This document shows, piece by piece, positions 1 to 8,349 of a stretch of 49,673 nucleotides of DNA. Source of the stretch: Streptomyces mutabilis (lineage in GTDB: Bacteria > Actinomycetota > Actinomycetes > Streptomycetales > Streptomycetaceae); the NCBI RefSeq assembly GCF_014649815.1, contig NZ_BMTT01000031.1, forward strand, positions 1-49,673. The letters are read 5' to 3'. Numbering within the stretch: position 1 is the first letter of the stretch; the number at the start of each line of letters is the position of its first letter. The translations under genes and the position numbers were made by a program. The notes beneath the pieces are model-generated. The model was not told the origin of the DNA and ran no database searches. It saw only the letters and a program-made list of their open reading frames with translations.

Positions 1-66
1 CGGCGAAACCGCACCTTACGACTCCCTGGACAACCCCACCCGAGCCATAACTTCACGGCCTTGGGG

Positions 67-864
67 CTAGTGCCCGGGGGTGTCCAGGCCCAGCACCCGG
101 TCCTTCAGGGCCGGGAACTGCTCCCTGGTCCGGGCCGCCTTCGCCGGGTCGAAGTCCACGTTGAGGATCTCCTCGTCGGCGCCGGCCTCGGCCAGCACCT
201 CGCCCCACGGGTCGACCACGATCGAGTGGCCGGCCTGCGGGACCGAGGCGTGCGTCCCGGCCGTTCCGCAGGCGAGGACGAACGCCTGGTTCTCCACCGC
301 CCGTGCCCGCGCCAGGAGCGTCCAGTGGGAGCGGCGGCGCTCCGGCCAGCCCGCCGGGACGACGAGGGTCTCGGCGCCGGCGTCGACGAGGCCGCGGAAG
401 AGTTCGGGGAAACGGAGGTCGTAACAGGTCGCCACGCCGAGGGTGGTCTCCGGCAGAGGGACCGTCACCAGCTCGCGTCCCGCGCCCATCAGCACGGCCT
501 CGCCCTTGTCGAAGCCGAAGCGGTGGATCTTGCGGTAGGCGGCGGCCAGGTCACCGGAGGGGGAGAAGACCAGAGACGTGTTGTAGAGCGTCCCGTCCCG
601 GTCCCGTTCCGGCACGGAGCCCGCGTGCAGCCACACGCCCGCGTCGCTCGCCGCCTTCGCCATCGCCTCGTACGTCGCACCCTCCAGCGGCTCCGCCTCC
701 GCGGCGAACCTCTCGAACGCGAACGCCCCCGTGGTCCACAGCTCCGGCAGGACGACGAGGTCGGCGGCGTCCGCCCGCTCCCGGACGAGGGACGCCACGC
801 GCCGACGGCGCGCTTCAACCGTTTCGTCCTCGTTCACGGCGATTTGGATCAGAGAGGCGCGCAC
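67..864 (-). CDS. Carbon-nitrogen hydrolase (nitrilase superfamily)
   Basis: Cytoplasmic hydrolase of the nitrilase superfamily, acting on an amide- or carbamoyl-type C-N bond of a small molecule; the substrate cannot be read from sequence. The 265-aa length is normal for the omega-amidase/carbamoylase branch. The catalytic triad is visible: Glu41 in LPELW, Lys113 in YRKIHRFG and Cys148 in ATCYDLRFPE. I chose the GTG at 864 because the family fold begins at once (RASLIQIAV). The frame stays open upstream to 1050, but that stretch has no family similarity and non-coding-like composition. It stands alone on the minus strand, divergent from the next gene across 221 bp. Family call is firm; substrate unknown. 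Confidence 0.88.
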   Translation of the reverse strand: MRASLIQIAVNEDETVEARRRRVASLVRERADAADLVVLPELWTTGAFAFERFAAEAEPLEGATYEAMAKAASDAGVWLHAGSVPERDRDGTLYNTSLVFSPSGDLAAAYRKIHRFGFDKGEAVLMGAGRELVTVPLPETTLGVATCYDLRFPELFRGLVDAGAETLVVPAGWPERRRSHWTLLARARAVENQAFVLACGTAGTHASVPQAGHSIVVDPWGEVLAEAGADEEILNVDFDPAKAARTREQFPALKDRVLGLDTPGH

Positions 865-1085
865 ACTACCACCGTCCTGGCATTCGACCCGTCCACACGG
901 GCCTACGATCGTCACACGAAAGCACTGCCGGGGTGCCGCACAGCAGCGTAACTTGGGGGTCCTCCCGGATCGAGCGCAGCCGAGAGCCGGGGGAGTGCCA
1001 AGCCGACGCCGACCGCAGCCACCTCCCACTGGCACCGCCGCCGCCACCACCCGCCCGTGTACCGACCGCCGAGGGGTCCCGTTCC

Positions 1086-1910
1086 GTGAGTCTGCATCCC
1101 ACCCTCCAGCCCTACGCCGACGCTTGGACTCACTCCATCGAGGCGATATCCGAGCTGGTCCTGCCGCTCGCGGAGGCGGAGTGGAACCGGCGCACCCCCT
1201 GCCCGGCCTGGTCGGTGCGGGACGTCGTCTCCCACGTGATGGGGCTGGACTCGGAGATGCTGGGCGACCCGCGCCCCATCCACACGCTCCCGCGCGACCT
1301 GTTCCACGTCACCACCGACCACCAGCGCTACATGGAGATGCAGGTCGACGTCCGCCGCCACCACACGGCGCCGGAGATGACGTCCGAGCTGGAGTACATG
1401 ATCATCCGGCGCAACCGCCAGCTGCGGAACGAGTCCCGGGACCCGGGCACGAAGGTGCGCGGCCCGCTCGGCGCCGAGCTGACCCTCCAGGAGGCGATGC
1501 GCCGGCACGCCTTCGACGTGTGGGTGCACGAACAGGACCTGCGCAAGGCCCTCGGCCGCCCCGGCGACCTCGACTCCCCCGGCGCGCACATCGCCCGTGA
1601 CGTGCTGCTCGACGAGCTGCCGGCCGTCGTCGCCGAGCGGGCGAACGCGCCGCGCAGCTCGGCCGTCGTCTTCGACGTCCACGGGCCGGTCGAGTTCCTG
1701 CGCACCGTCCGCGTCGACATCCAGGGCCGGGGCACCCTGGAGACGTCCCCGGCCCTCGGCCCCGCCGCGACCATCGCCCTCGACTGGGAGACGTACGTCC
1801 GCCTCGCCTGCGGCCGGGTGACTCCCCGGGCGACGGAGGACCGCGTCAAGACGGAGGGCGACCCGGACCTGGCGGCGGCCATCCTGCGCAACTTCACGGT
1901 GACGCGGTGA
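1086..1910 (+). CDS. Maleylpyruvate isomerase family mycothiol-dependent enzyme
   Basis: A 274-aa protein of the DinB/MDMPI superfamily, metal-binding four-helix proteins that often use mycothiol as thiol cofactor. The N-terminal helical domain carries the family signature TPCPAWSVRDVVSHVMG with His50. A second cluster around residues 141-151 (HAFDVWVHEQD, His141, His148, Asp151) would complete the metal site. The C-terminal 100 residues form the SCP2-like second domain. The GTG at 1086 is chosen because the frame upstream (open to 303) is low-complexity Arg/Pro-rich read-through. The reaction is not predictable: many members are detoxification thiol transferases, not true maleylpyruvate isomerases. 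Convergent with the downstream MFS gene. Confidence 0.8.
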   Translation: MSLHPTLQPYADAWTHSIEAISELVLPLAEAEWNRRTPCPAWSVRDVVSHVMGLDSEMLGDPRPIHTLPRDLFHVTTDHQRYMEMQVDVRRHHTAPEMTSELEYMIIRRNRQLRNESRDPGTKVRGPLGAELTLQEAMRRHAFDVWVHEQDLRKALGRPGDLDSPGAHIARDVLLDELPAVVAERANAPRSSAVVFDVHGPVEFLRTVRVDIQGRGTLETSPALGPAATIALDWETYVRLACGRVTPRATEDRVKTEGDPDLAAAILRNFTVTR

Positions 1911-1920
1911 AGCAGGCGGA

Positions 1921-1986
1921 CACCTCCGGACCGTCCGGCGTTTGAGGGGCCTTCCGGGCCGAAGCGGGGGCTCGGGGGCGGCGCAT
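1921..1986. repeat. Degenerate Streptomyces intergenic repeat
   Basis: Contains CCGTCCGGCGTTTGAGG followed by a GCGGGGG-rich tail. I recognise this from memory as the core of a repeat scattered widely between Streptomyces genes. It includes the near-perfect palindrome CCGGAC-c-GTCCGG (1926-1938). It lies between two convergent genes, where such elements usually sit. Only this copy was noticed in the window. Confidence 0.5.
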
Positions 1987-1999
1987 CCCGGCCCGCCCC
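1975..1999. terminator. Candidate hairpin between convergent genes
   Basis: Seven-bp stem GGGGCGG / CCGCCCC with an 11-nt loop, in the 107-bp gap between the isomerase-family gene and the MFS gene. No T-tract, as is usual in Streptomyces. Confidence 0.45.
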
Positions 2000-2017
2000 G
2001 TCCTCCCCGCCGGGTGC

Positions 2018-3328
2018 CTACGCGGGAACGTGCACCGTCTCCACCCGGCTCGCCACCAACCGCTCCCGCTCCCGGCGCGCCGCCCGCCTCCGCAACCGCA
2101 GGATCTGCGTCACCCCGAGCGTCTGGAGCACGAACACCGACGAGAACGCGACGGTGTAGTCGTCGCCGGTCGCGTCCAGCAGCACGCCGATCGCGAAGAG
2201 CGTGGTCATCGACGCGAGGAAGCCGCCCATGTTCGTGATGCCGGACGCCGTCCCCTGCCGCTCCGGCGGATTCGCCGGCCGCGCGAAGTCGAAGCCGATC
2301 ATCGACGCCGGTCCGCAGGCGCCCAGCACCGTGCACAGCACGACGAGCAGCCACATCGGCGCCCGGTCGGCCGGATAGGCCAGCGTCGCCGCCCACAGGG
2401 TTGCCGTCGCGCCCACCGTGCCGAGCGCCAGCGGCAGCCGCGCCGCGTGGTGCCGGGCGATGACCTGGCCGTAGACCAGACCGACCGCCATGTTGGTGAG
2501 CACGACGAGGGTGAGCAGCCCGCCCGCCGTGCCCCGGGTCAGGCCCTGCGCCTCCACCAGGAAGGGCATCCCCCACAGCAGCAGGAACACCATCGCCGGG
2601 AACTGGGTGGTGAAGTGCACCCACAGCCCGAGCCGCGTCCCCGGCTCCCGCCAGGACATGGCGATCTGGCGTCGTACGTACGCGGCGCCCTGGTGCGGCA
2701 TCGGCTCCGGCTCGTGCCCCTCGGGGTGGTCCTTGAGGAAGAGCAGCAGCAGGACCAGCACCACGACACCGGCCAGCGCGCTGCCCGCGAACGCGGCCGT
2801 CCAGCCGATGCCGTGCAGCAGCCGGGCCAGGACGAGGGTGGAGACCAGATTGCCCGCCATGCCGACCAGCCCGGCGAGCTGGGCGACCATCGGCCCGCGC
2901 CGCGCCGGGAACCAGCGGCTGCCCAGCCGCAGCACGCTGATGAAGGTCATCGCGTCCCCGCAGCCCAGCAGCGCCCGCGAGGCGAGCGCCATGCCGTACG
3001 ACGGGGAGAAGGCGAAGCCCAGCTGCCCCACCGTGAACAACACGACGCCGATGCCGAGCACCTTCTTGGTGCCGAGCCGGTCGACCAGCAGGCCGACGGG
3101 GATCTGCATGCCGGCGTAGACCAGCAGCTGGAGGATTGAGAAGGTGGACAGGGCCGAGGCGTTGACGTGGAAGCGGTCGGCGGCGTCGAGGCCGGCCACC
3201 CCCAGGGACGTACGGAAGATGACGGCGACGAAGTAGACGGCGACGCCGATGCCCCAGACGGCGATCGCGCGCCGGCCGCCCGGAGGATCCCCGGGCAGGG
3301 CCTTGCCGGCCGACGTGGCCGGACTCAT
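2018..3328 (-). CDS. MFS transporter
   Basis: A 436-aa major facilitator superfamily permease of the inner membrane with about 12 hydrophobic segments. The loop 2-3 motif is visible as VGLLVDRLGTKKVLGIG. The N-terminal 25 residues are a short cytosolic tail. Its ATG (3328) overlaps the TGA of the GntR gene by 4 bp (ATGA), so the two are translationally coupled and the regulator probably controls this transporter in response to its substrate. The substrate is unknown. The family is broad enough (organic acid, nitrate or sugar-acid carriers) that I do not name one. Confidence 0.85.
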   Translation of the reverse strand: MSPATSAGKALPGDPPGGRRAIAVWGIGVAVYFVAVIFRTSLGVAGLDAADRFHVNASALSTFSILQLLVYAGMQIPVGLLVDRLGTKKVLGIGVVLFTVGQLGFAFSPSYGMALASRALLGCGDAMTFISVLRLGSRWFPARRGPMVAQLAGLVGMAGNLVSTLVLARLLHGIGWTAAFAGSALAGVVVLVLLLLFLKDHPEGHEPEPMPHQGAAYVRRQIAMSWREPGTRLGLWVHFTTQFPAMVFLLLWGMPFLVEAQGLTRGTAGGLLTLVVLTNMAVGLVYGQVIARHHAARLPLALGTVGATATLWAATLAYPADRAPMWLLVVLCTVLGACGPASMIGFDFARPANPPERQGTASGITNMGGFLASMTTLFAIGVLLDATGDDYTVAFSSVFVLQTLGVTQILRLRRRAARRERERLVASRVETVHVPA

Positions 3329-3975
3329 CGGACCTCCCCCCGGGCCAGGTGCGAGAACCAGCCCACGTGCCGGTGGACCACGCCGACGGCCGCCTCCGCG
3401 TCCCCGGAGCGCAGCGCGTCCAGGATCTCCCCGTGCTCGGCCAGGGTCTTGGCGATCCGGTCGGGGTGGGAGTGCATGACGGCGACGCCCATGCGCAGCT
3501 GGCGGTCGCGGAGCTGGTCGTAGAGGCGGGAGAGGATCTCGTTGCCGCCGCTGCGGACGATCTCGGCGTGGAAGCAGCGGTCGGTGACGGAGGCGGCGGC
3601 GAAGTCACCGGCGGCGGCCTGCTCCTGCTGCCGGGCGAGCAGTTCCTCCAGCCGCTCCACCAGCCCGGGCGGGGCGGGTACGGCCTTGCGCGCCGCGTGC
3701 TCCTCGACCAGCAGCCGGGTCTCCACCACGTCGGCGATCTCCTGCGCGGAGACGGGCAGCACCAACGCGCCCTTCTTCGGGTAGAGCCGGATCAGCCCCT
3801 CGACCTCCAGCCGCAGCAGCGCCTCGCGCACCGGCGTGCGGGACACGCCCACCGCTACGGCGAGCTCCCCCTCGGTGAGCAGCGTTCCGCCCTCGTAGCG
3901 GCGCTCCAGGACGCCCTGTTTGACGTGGGTGTAGACGCGGTCCGCCGCTGGGGGCTGCTTCACTGCCGTGGTCAT
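3325..3975 (-). CDS. GntR-family (FCD/FadR-type) transcriptional regulator
   Basis: A 216-aa DNA-binding regulator. Residues about 10-75 form the GntR winged helix (LLTEGELAVAVGVSRTPVREALLRLEVEGLI). Residues 85-210 form an all-helical FCD ligand domain, with likely metal or ligand histidines in RCFHAEIVRSGG, AEHGEILDAL and HRHVGWFSH. It is the first gene of a two-gene unit with the MFS transporter (4-bp overlap). The ATG at 3975 is chosen because the family starts here; upstream codons to 4134 are unrelated. No Shine-Dalgarno is seen before this ATG and a TATCTA element lies about 13 nt upstream, so the mRNA may be leaderless (inference). Effector unknown, probably a carboxylic acid as in other FCD proteins. 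Confidence 0.87.
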   Translation of the reverse strand: MTTAVKQPPAADRVYTHVKQGVLERRYEGGTLLTEGELAVAVGVSRTPVREALLRLEVEGLIRLYPKKGALVLPVSAQEIADVVETRLLVEEHAARKAVPAPPGLVERLEELLARQQEQAAAGDFAAASVTDRCFHAEIVRSGGNEILSRLYDQLRDRQLRMGVAVMHSHPDRIAKTLAEHGEILDALRSGDAEAAVGVVHRHVGWFSHLARGEVR

Positions 3976-4181
3976 GCCGACAGGATAGATACAACAGGGA
4001 CACAAGAAGGACGCCGTCCACGATGCGGACGCCGCGCCACCCGTCAGAGGGACCCGGTCCCCTCGCCCCGCCGCCGCGCGACCATCCGTGCTATTCACAT
4101 GTCGCACAGACACGGCCGAACCCGCACCGACCACAACTCGGCCGCGCCTCAGGGGAATTCGTCACAATCGGGGTACTCAAC

Positions 4182-5141
4182 TTGATAAACGCCATTCCGG
4201 GCGCCCGCGTCCGCAGAGCCGTAGCCGTCGCCCTGACCAGCGGCGCCGTACTCGCGGCCGGCGCCCTCTCCACCACGCCCGCGCAGGCCGCGCCCGCGCA
4301 CACGTCCGCTCAGGCCGCTCCCGCGCGAGGCGTGCCCGCGCGGGCCGCCGCCGCGCCGTCGATCGTCGCCAAGGGCGGCTTCGTGATGGACAACGCGAAC
4401 GGCAGGGCGCTCTACACCAAGGCCGCGGACACCAGGCGCGCCACCGGCTCCACGACCAAGATCATGACCGCCAAGGTGGTGCTCTCGCAGCCCAAGCTGA
4501 ACCTGGACGCCAAGGTCACGATCCAGATGGCGTACAGCGACTACATCGTCTCGAAGAACGCCTCCTCCGCCCGCCTCATCGTCGGTGACAAGGTGACGGT
4601 CCGGCAGTTGCTGTACGGGCTGATGCTGCCGTCGGGCTGCGACGCGGCGTACGCCCTCGCCGACCGGTTCGGCTCGGGCAGGACCCGTGCGGCCCGCGTG
4701 AAGTCGTTCATCGGCAAGATGAACGCGGAGGCGAAGAAGCTGGGTCTGAAGAACACCCGCTTCGACTCGTTCGACGGCATCGGCAACGGCGGGAACTACT
4801 CCACGCCGCGCGACCTCACGAAACTGGCGGGCAGCGCGCTGAAGAACTCCACCTTCCGCACGATCGTGAAGACGAAGAAGTACACGGCGAAGACGGTCAC
4901 GAGGAAGGGCGGCACCCGCACGATGGCGCCCTGGGTCAACACCAACACGCTGCTGGGCAGTTACAGCGGCGCGATCGGCGTGAAGACCGGCTCGGGTCCG
5001 GAGGCCAAGTACTGCCTGGTCTTCGCCGCGACCCGGAAGGGGAAGACCGTCGTGGGCACGGTCCTGACCTCGTCGTCCTCGGCGCAGCGCGCCAAGGACG
5101 CGACCAAGCTCATGGACTACGGCTTCGCCAGGACGAACTGA
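4182..5141 (+). CDS. Secreted D-alanyl-D-alanine carboxypeptidase (PBP5/DacA type)
   Basis: Low-molecular-weight penicillin-binding protein that trims the terminal D-Ala of peptidoglycan stem peptides outside the membrane. From the TTG at 4182 the product is 319 aa with a Sec signal (RVRR, hydrophobic VAVALTSGAVLAAGALS, AQA cleavage near 36) and an Ala/Pro-rich linker. Active-site motifs are in order: SxxK at Ser90-Lys93 (STTK), SGC at 151-153 (the SxN position, with Cys as often seen in Streptomyces) and KTG at 268-270. No C-terminal membrane anchor is visible. TTG is preferred because GGGG lies 8 nt upstream and the signal peptide follows directly; the in-frame ATG at 4023 would bury the signal. 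Followed by a strong terminator. Confidence 0.9.
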   Translation: MINAIPGARVRRAVAVALTSGAVLAAGALSTTPAQAAPAHTSAQAAPARGVPARAAAAPSIVAKGGFVMDNANGRALYTKAADTRRATGSTTKIMTAKVVLSQPKLNLDAKVTIQMAYSDYIVSKNASSARLIVGDKVTVRQLLYGLMLPSGCDAAYALADRFGSGRTRAARVKSFIGKMNAEAKKLGLKNTRFDSFDGIGNGGNYSTPRDLTKLAGSALKNSTFRTIVKTKKYTAKTVTRKGGTRTMAPWVNTNTLLGSYSGAIGVKTGSGPEAKYCLVFAATRKGKTVVGTVLTSSSSAQRAKDATKLMDYGFARTN

Positions 5142-5157
5142 GCCGGCCCGACCGCGC

Positions 5158-5189
5158 GAGGGGCCCGTCGCCACCGCGACGGGCCCCTC
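5158..5189 (+). terminator. Intrinsic terminator after the carboxypeptidase gene
   Basis: Perfect 14-bp stem (5158-5171 with 5176-5189) and a CACC loop, 17 bp after the stop codon. The sequence after it is C/T-rich and not a true U-tract. Confidence 0.85.
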
Positions 5190-5224
5190 TCCCCTTCCGG
5201 CGCGCGCCAGCCCGCTGGAGCTTA

Positions 5225-5247
5225 TGGTGATAGTGTCATTAGCACCA
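5225..5247. promoter_or_regulatory. Palindromic operator covering the start of the YtrA-type regulator
   Basis: A 23-bp imperfect palindrome with arms TGGTGnTAnTG and CAnTAnCACCA that ends on the A of the ATG at 5247. Within it TAGTGT (5231-5236) could serve as a -10 box about 10 nt from the ATG. There is no Shine-Dalgarno, so a leaderless, autorepressed transcript is likely (inference from spacing and symmetry). Confidence 0.6.
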
Positions 5248-5594
5248 TGCTGCTGAGTCTGGACACAACCGACACCCGCCCGCTCCACGAACAGGTCGCG
5301 GGCGCCGTCCGGCGCGCCATCGCCGAGGGCGAGTGCGCCCCCGGGGACCGCCTGCCCTCCGCGCGCGACCTCTCGGCCGCGCTGGACGTCAACGTCAACA
5401 CCGTGCTGCGCGCCCTGCGCGGACTGCGGGACGAGGGCCTGCTGGAGTTCCGCCGGGGCCGGGGGGTGACCGTCGCCGAGGGGGCCCGGCCGCACTCGGG
5501 CCTGCAGATCCGCGTACGGGAGCTGGTCGCCGAGGCGGCCCGGCTGGGCTACAGCAGGACCGATCTCATCGACATGATCAGGGGGATGCCGTGA
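5247..5594 (+). CDS. GntR-family regulator, YtrA subfamily
   Basis: A 115-aa repressor made almost only of a GntR winged helix (residues about 8-75: RPLHEQVAGAVRRAIAEGECAPGDRLPSARDLSAAL and following) plus a short C-terminal dimerisation helix pair. This is the compact YtrA layout, whose members usually control a co-transcribed membrane protein or ABC transporter. Its TGA overlaps the GTG of the downstream DUF1648 gene by 4 bp (GTGA), so the two form a coupled pair. A palindrome over its own start codon suggests autorepression. The inducer is unknown; relatives respond to cell-envelope stress or antibiotics. Confidence 0.88.
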   Translation: MLLSLDTTDTRPLHEQVAGAVRRAIAEGECAPGDRLPSARDLSAALDVNVNTVLRALRGLRDEGLLEFRRGRGVTVAEGARPHSGLQIRVRELVAEAARLGYSRTDLIDMIRGMP

Positions 5595-6574
5595 GGGACA
5601 CGACGGTGGCGGTGCGGACGACGGCGGTGGTCTGGACGGTCGGTGTCACGGCCGTGCTGGCCGGGATGCCGCTCATGGTGCGGGAGCGGCTGCCCGACCC
5701 GCTGGCGACCCACTGGGGGTCGGGATCAAGGGTGCCCGACGGATCGATGCCTCTGTGGGCGGCCTCCCTCTTCCCGGCGCTGATCTGGCTGGTCACGGCG
5801 GGGTTGACGCTCGGCGTGCTGCTGCGCGGCCGCTCCACGCCGCACCACCCGTGGACCGCCGCGACCCTGCTGCCCACCGGCATCGTGCTGGCCGGCGCGC
5901 AGGCCGCCCTCGTCCGGGCCAACCTGGACCGCGCCGACTGGCACGAGGCCCGGCAGCCGACCGGGTGGATCGTCGCGATCCTCGTCGCGGCCGTCGTCGC
6001 GGGAGTGGGCGCCTGGTTCGTCACCACCCGGCGCTCCGCGGACACCGCAGCCGCCGGTGCGCACGCGTCCGGCGCCCCGGCCCTGGACTTCCCCGACGGC
6101 CGACGGGTGGCGTGGTTCTCGCGGACCGCCAACCCCTGGCTCCGGCTGGTGGCGGCCGTGACCGGCCTCGTTGCCGTGGGGGTCCTCGTCGCCGTCGTCG
6201 GCGGCCTCGCGGACCCCGGCGGCCTGTGGGCGGCGTTCGCCGGCTGCGCCGTCGCGTCCTTGTCCTGCGCCCTGTTCTCCTCGGTGCAGGCGCAAGTCTC
6301 GGAGCGGGGCCTGGAGGTGTCCTTCGGTCCGCTCGGCTGGCCCGTGCGGCGCTGGGCGCCCGGCGACATCGACGCGGCGCGCGCCGAGGTGCGCGGTCCC
6401 GCCCAGGTGGGCGGCTGGGGTTACCGCGTCAGCGGCCTGGGCACCACGGTGATGCTGCGCGCCGGGGAGTGCCTGGTGATCCGGCCCCGGGGGCGCCGTA
6501 CGGACTTCGCGGTGAGCGTCGACGACGCGGAGCGGGGCGCCGCCCTGCTCAACGCGGTGCGCGCGGGCCGGTGA
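5591..6574 (+). CDS. DUF1648-type integral membrane protein
   Basis: A 327-aa protein starting at the GTG that overlaps the regulator stop. It has a hydrophobic segment at residues about 8-25, then the DUF1648-like pattern LPDPLATHWGSGSRVPD, then further membrane segments near 45-65, 80-95, 115-135 and two at about 180-225. The C-terminal 100 residues are soluble and resemble a PH-like or bacterial pleckstrin fold (EVSFGPLGWPVRRWAPGDIDAARAEVR). It is coupled to a YtrA-type regulator, as in the SdpI/YtrA style of envelope-stress immunity genes. The role is inferred only from that pairing; no catalytic motif is visible. Confidence 0.72.
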   Translation: MRDTTVAVRTTAVVWTVGVTAVLAGMPLMVRERLPDPLATHWGSGSRVPDGSMPLWAASLFPALIWLVTAGLTLGVLLRGRSTPHHPWTAATLLPTGIVLAGAQAALVRANLDRADWHEARQPTGWIVAILVAAVVAGVGAWFVTTRRSADTAAAGAHASGAPALDFPDGRRVAWFSRTANPWLRLVAAVTGLVAVGVLVAVVGGLADPGGLWAAFAGCAVASLSCALFSSVQAQVSERGLEVSFGPLGWPVRRWAPGDIDAARAEVRGPAQVGGWGYRVSGLGTTVMLRAGECLVIRPRGRRTDFAVSVDDAERGAALLNAVRAGR

Positions 6575-6899
6575 GCGTCAGCGTCAGGACCCGGCGCGCA
6601 GTTCGGAGGAGTGGCGCATCGCCGTCGTGCCCGGCTCGCCGTGGGCCGGCGGGCGGCGGGCGGCGGGCGACAGCGGCGAGACCGGTACAGGATGTGCGCC
6701 CGGTGGCGCACGGGCGGCTTCGGGTTCACCTCGGGCACGGCTCCTGAGACCTCCGGACCGGCGGCCCGGCCTCCCTCTTGGCCCGGCTTTGGCCGCCCGG
6801 GCCCCCGGTGCCAGTGACATACGTCATCGACGGGCCGTGAACGACGGAGCCGCGTGCCCCGGGGCGGGACACGCGGCTCCGTTTCCCGTGTTTCCGTGC
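6575..6899. other. Intergenic region with G4-prone repeat, no gene seen
   Basis: 325 bp between the convergent DUF1648 gene and bkdC1. I see no ORF with coding character. It holds four GGG tracts with 4-5 nt loops (6643-6667), a short palindrome TGAC-ATAC-GTCA (6815-6826) and a terminator at 6844-6882. Confidence 0.6.
6844..6882. terminator. Bidirectional terminator for bkd operon 1
   Basis: Perfect 13-bp inverted repeat (ACGGAGCCGCGTG with its complement at 6870-6882) and a 13-nt loop, 17 bp beyond the bkdC1 stop. On the plus side it is followed by TTT. Confidence 0.8.
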
Positions 6900-8336
6900 C
6901 TACGCCCAGCTGATCAACCGCTTCGGCTGCTCCAGGATCGCCGCGACGTCGGCGAGCACCTTGGAGCCCAGCTCGCCGTCGACCAGACGGTGGTCGAAGC
7001 TCAGCGCCAGCGTGGTCACCTGACGCGGCTTCACCTTGCCCTTGTGCACCCACGGCTGGAGCTTGATCGCACCGACCGCCAGGATCGCGGACTCGCCCGG
7101 GTTGAGGATCGGCGTACCGGTGTCGACCCCGAAGACGCCGACGTTGGTGATGGTCACCGTGCCGCCCTGCATGGCGGCCGGGGAGGTCTTGCCCTCCCGG
7201 GCCGTCGAGACCAGCTCGCCCAGGGACTCGGCAAGCTGCGGGAGCGTCTTGGCGTGCGCGTCCTTGATGTTCGGGACGATCAGGCCGCGCGGCGTGGCGG
7301 CGGCGATGCCCAGGTTGACGTAGTGCTTGACCACGATCTCCTGCGCCGCCTCGTCCCAGGAGGCGTTGATGTCCGGGTTGCGCTTGATGGCGACCAGCAG
7401 GGCCTTGGCGATGAGCAGGAGCGGGTTCACGCGCAGGCCGGTGAACTCCTTGTCCTGCTTCAGCTCCTCGACCAGCTTCATCGTGCGCGTCACGTCGACC
7501 GTCACGAACTCGGTGACGTGCGGCGCCGTGAACGCCGAACCGACCATCGCCGCCGCCGTCGCCTTGCGCACGCCCTTGACCGGGACGCGGGTCTCACGCG
7601 CGGTGTCGTACGACACCGCAGCCGGGGACGGGGTGGGGGCGACGGGGGCGGCGGCGGGAGCCGCGGCCGCCGGTGCCGTCGCGGGCTCGGGCGCCTGCAC
7701 GAGGGCCACCGCCGCGTGCACGTCCTCACGGGTGATGACGCCGTCCGGGCCGGTCGGGGTGACCGTGGCCAGGTCGACGCCGAGGTCCTTGGCCAGCTTG
7801 CGCACCGGGGGCTTGGCGAGCGGACGGTCGCGGGTGGCCGGCGCAGCCGGTCCGTGGCCGTTCATCTCGGCCTGGATCGCGGCGGACGCCGCCGGCGCCT
7901 CCTGGGCCGGGACCTGGGCGCCCTTGCGGGGGCGGCGGCGGGTCGAGGAGGTGGACACCCCGTACCCGACCAGGACCGGCTGGCGGGCCTCGGGCTTCTT
8001 CTCCTCCGCGGCGTCGATCGCGGCCGGCGCCGCGGCCGTGTCCTCGACGGCCTCCTGCGCCGGTTCCGCCGCGGCCGCGTCGCCGACGGCCACCGCGATG
8101 ATCGACGTGCCCACGTCGACCGTGGTGCCCTCGGGGAAGTGCAGCTCGCGGACCACGCCGTCGTAGGGGATGGGCAGTTCGACGGCGGCCTTCGCCGTCT
8201 CGACCTCGCACACCACCTGGCCGTCGGTGACGGTGTCACCGGGCTGGACGTACCACTTGAGGATCTCGGCCTCGGTGAGTCCCTCGCCCACGTCGGGCAT
8301 CTTGAACTCGCGTACGGACCCTTCGGTCATCGTCGT
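6900..8336 (-). CDS. bkdC1: Branched-chain alpha-keto acid dehydrogenase E2, copy 1
   Basis: Dihydrolipoyl acyltransferase core of the first branched-chain keto acid dehydrogenase complex; it transfers the acyl group from lipoate to CoA. A single lipoyl domain spans residues about 10-85 with lipoyl-lysine 50 in ETAK. An Ala/Pro-rich linker follows, then a peripheral-subunit-binding domain near 175-215 (RKLAKDLGVDLATVTPTG), a second linker, and the catalytic domain with SFDHRLVDG (His449, Asp453). I chose the GTG at 8336 because GAGGAG sits 6 nt upstream; the ATG at 8330 is the alternative, two codons shorter. It is the last gene of bkdA1-B1-C1, 13 bp after bkdB1. A pyruvate dehydrogenase E2 is the other option; gene order and memory of SCO3815-3817 favour bkd. 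Confidence 0.88.
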   Translation of the reverse strand, partial: TTMTEGSVREFKMPDVGEGLTEAEILKWYVQPGDTVTDGQVVCEVETAKAAVELPIPYDGVVRELHFPEGTTVDVGTSIIAVAVGDAAAAEPAQEAVEDTAAAPAAIDAAEEKKPEARQPVLVGYGVSTSSTRRRPRKGAQVPAQEAPAASAAIQAEMNGHGPAAPATRDRPLAKPPVRKLAKDLGVDLATVTPTGPDGVITREDVHAAVALVQAPEPATAPAAAAPAAAPVAPTPSPAAVSYDTARETRVPVKGVRKATAAAMVGSAFTAPHVTEFVTVDVTRTMKLVEELKQDKEFTGLRVNPLLLIAKALLVAIKRNPDINASWDEAAQEIVVKHYVNLGIAAATPRGLIVPNIKDAHAKTLPQLAESLGELVSTAREGKTSPAAMQGGTVTITNVGVFGVDTGTPILNPGESAILAVGAIKLQPWVHKGKVKPRQVTTLALSFDHRLVDGELGSKVLADVAAILEQPKRLISWA

Positions 8337-8349
8337 CACGACCCTCTCC

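Noticed and set aside
1-70. Open frame at the left edge ending in TAG at 68-70 that could be the end of an upstream gene
   Set aside because: Only 22 codons, no recognisable family, and it overlaps the nitrilase stop; cannot be told from chance.
303-1085. Long in-frame extension ahead of the isomerase-family gene
   Set aside because: Arg/Pro-rich antisense shadow of the nitrilase gene; the domain begins at GTG 1086.
6611-6817. Small ORF with a GGAGGA just upstream in the bkdC1 downstream gap
   Set aside because: Arg/Gly low-complexity product, no similarity, overlapping G-rich repeat.
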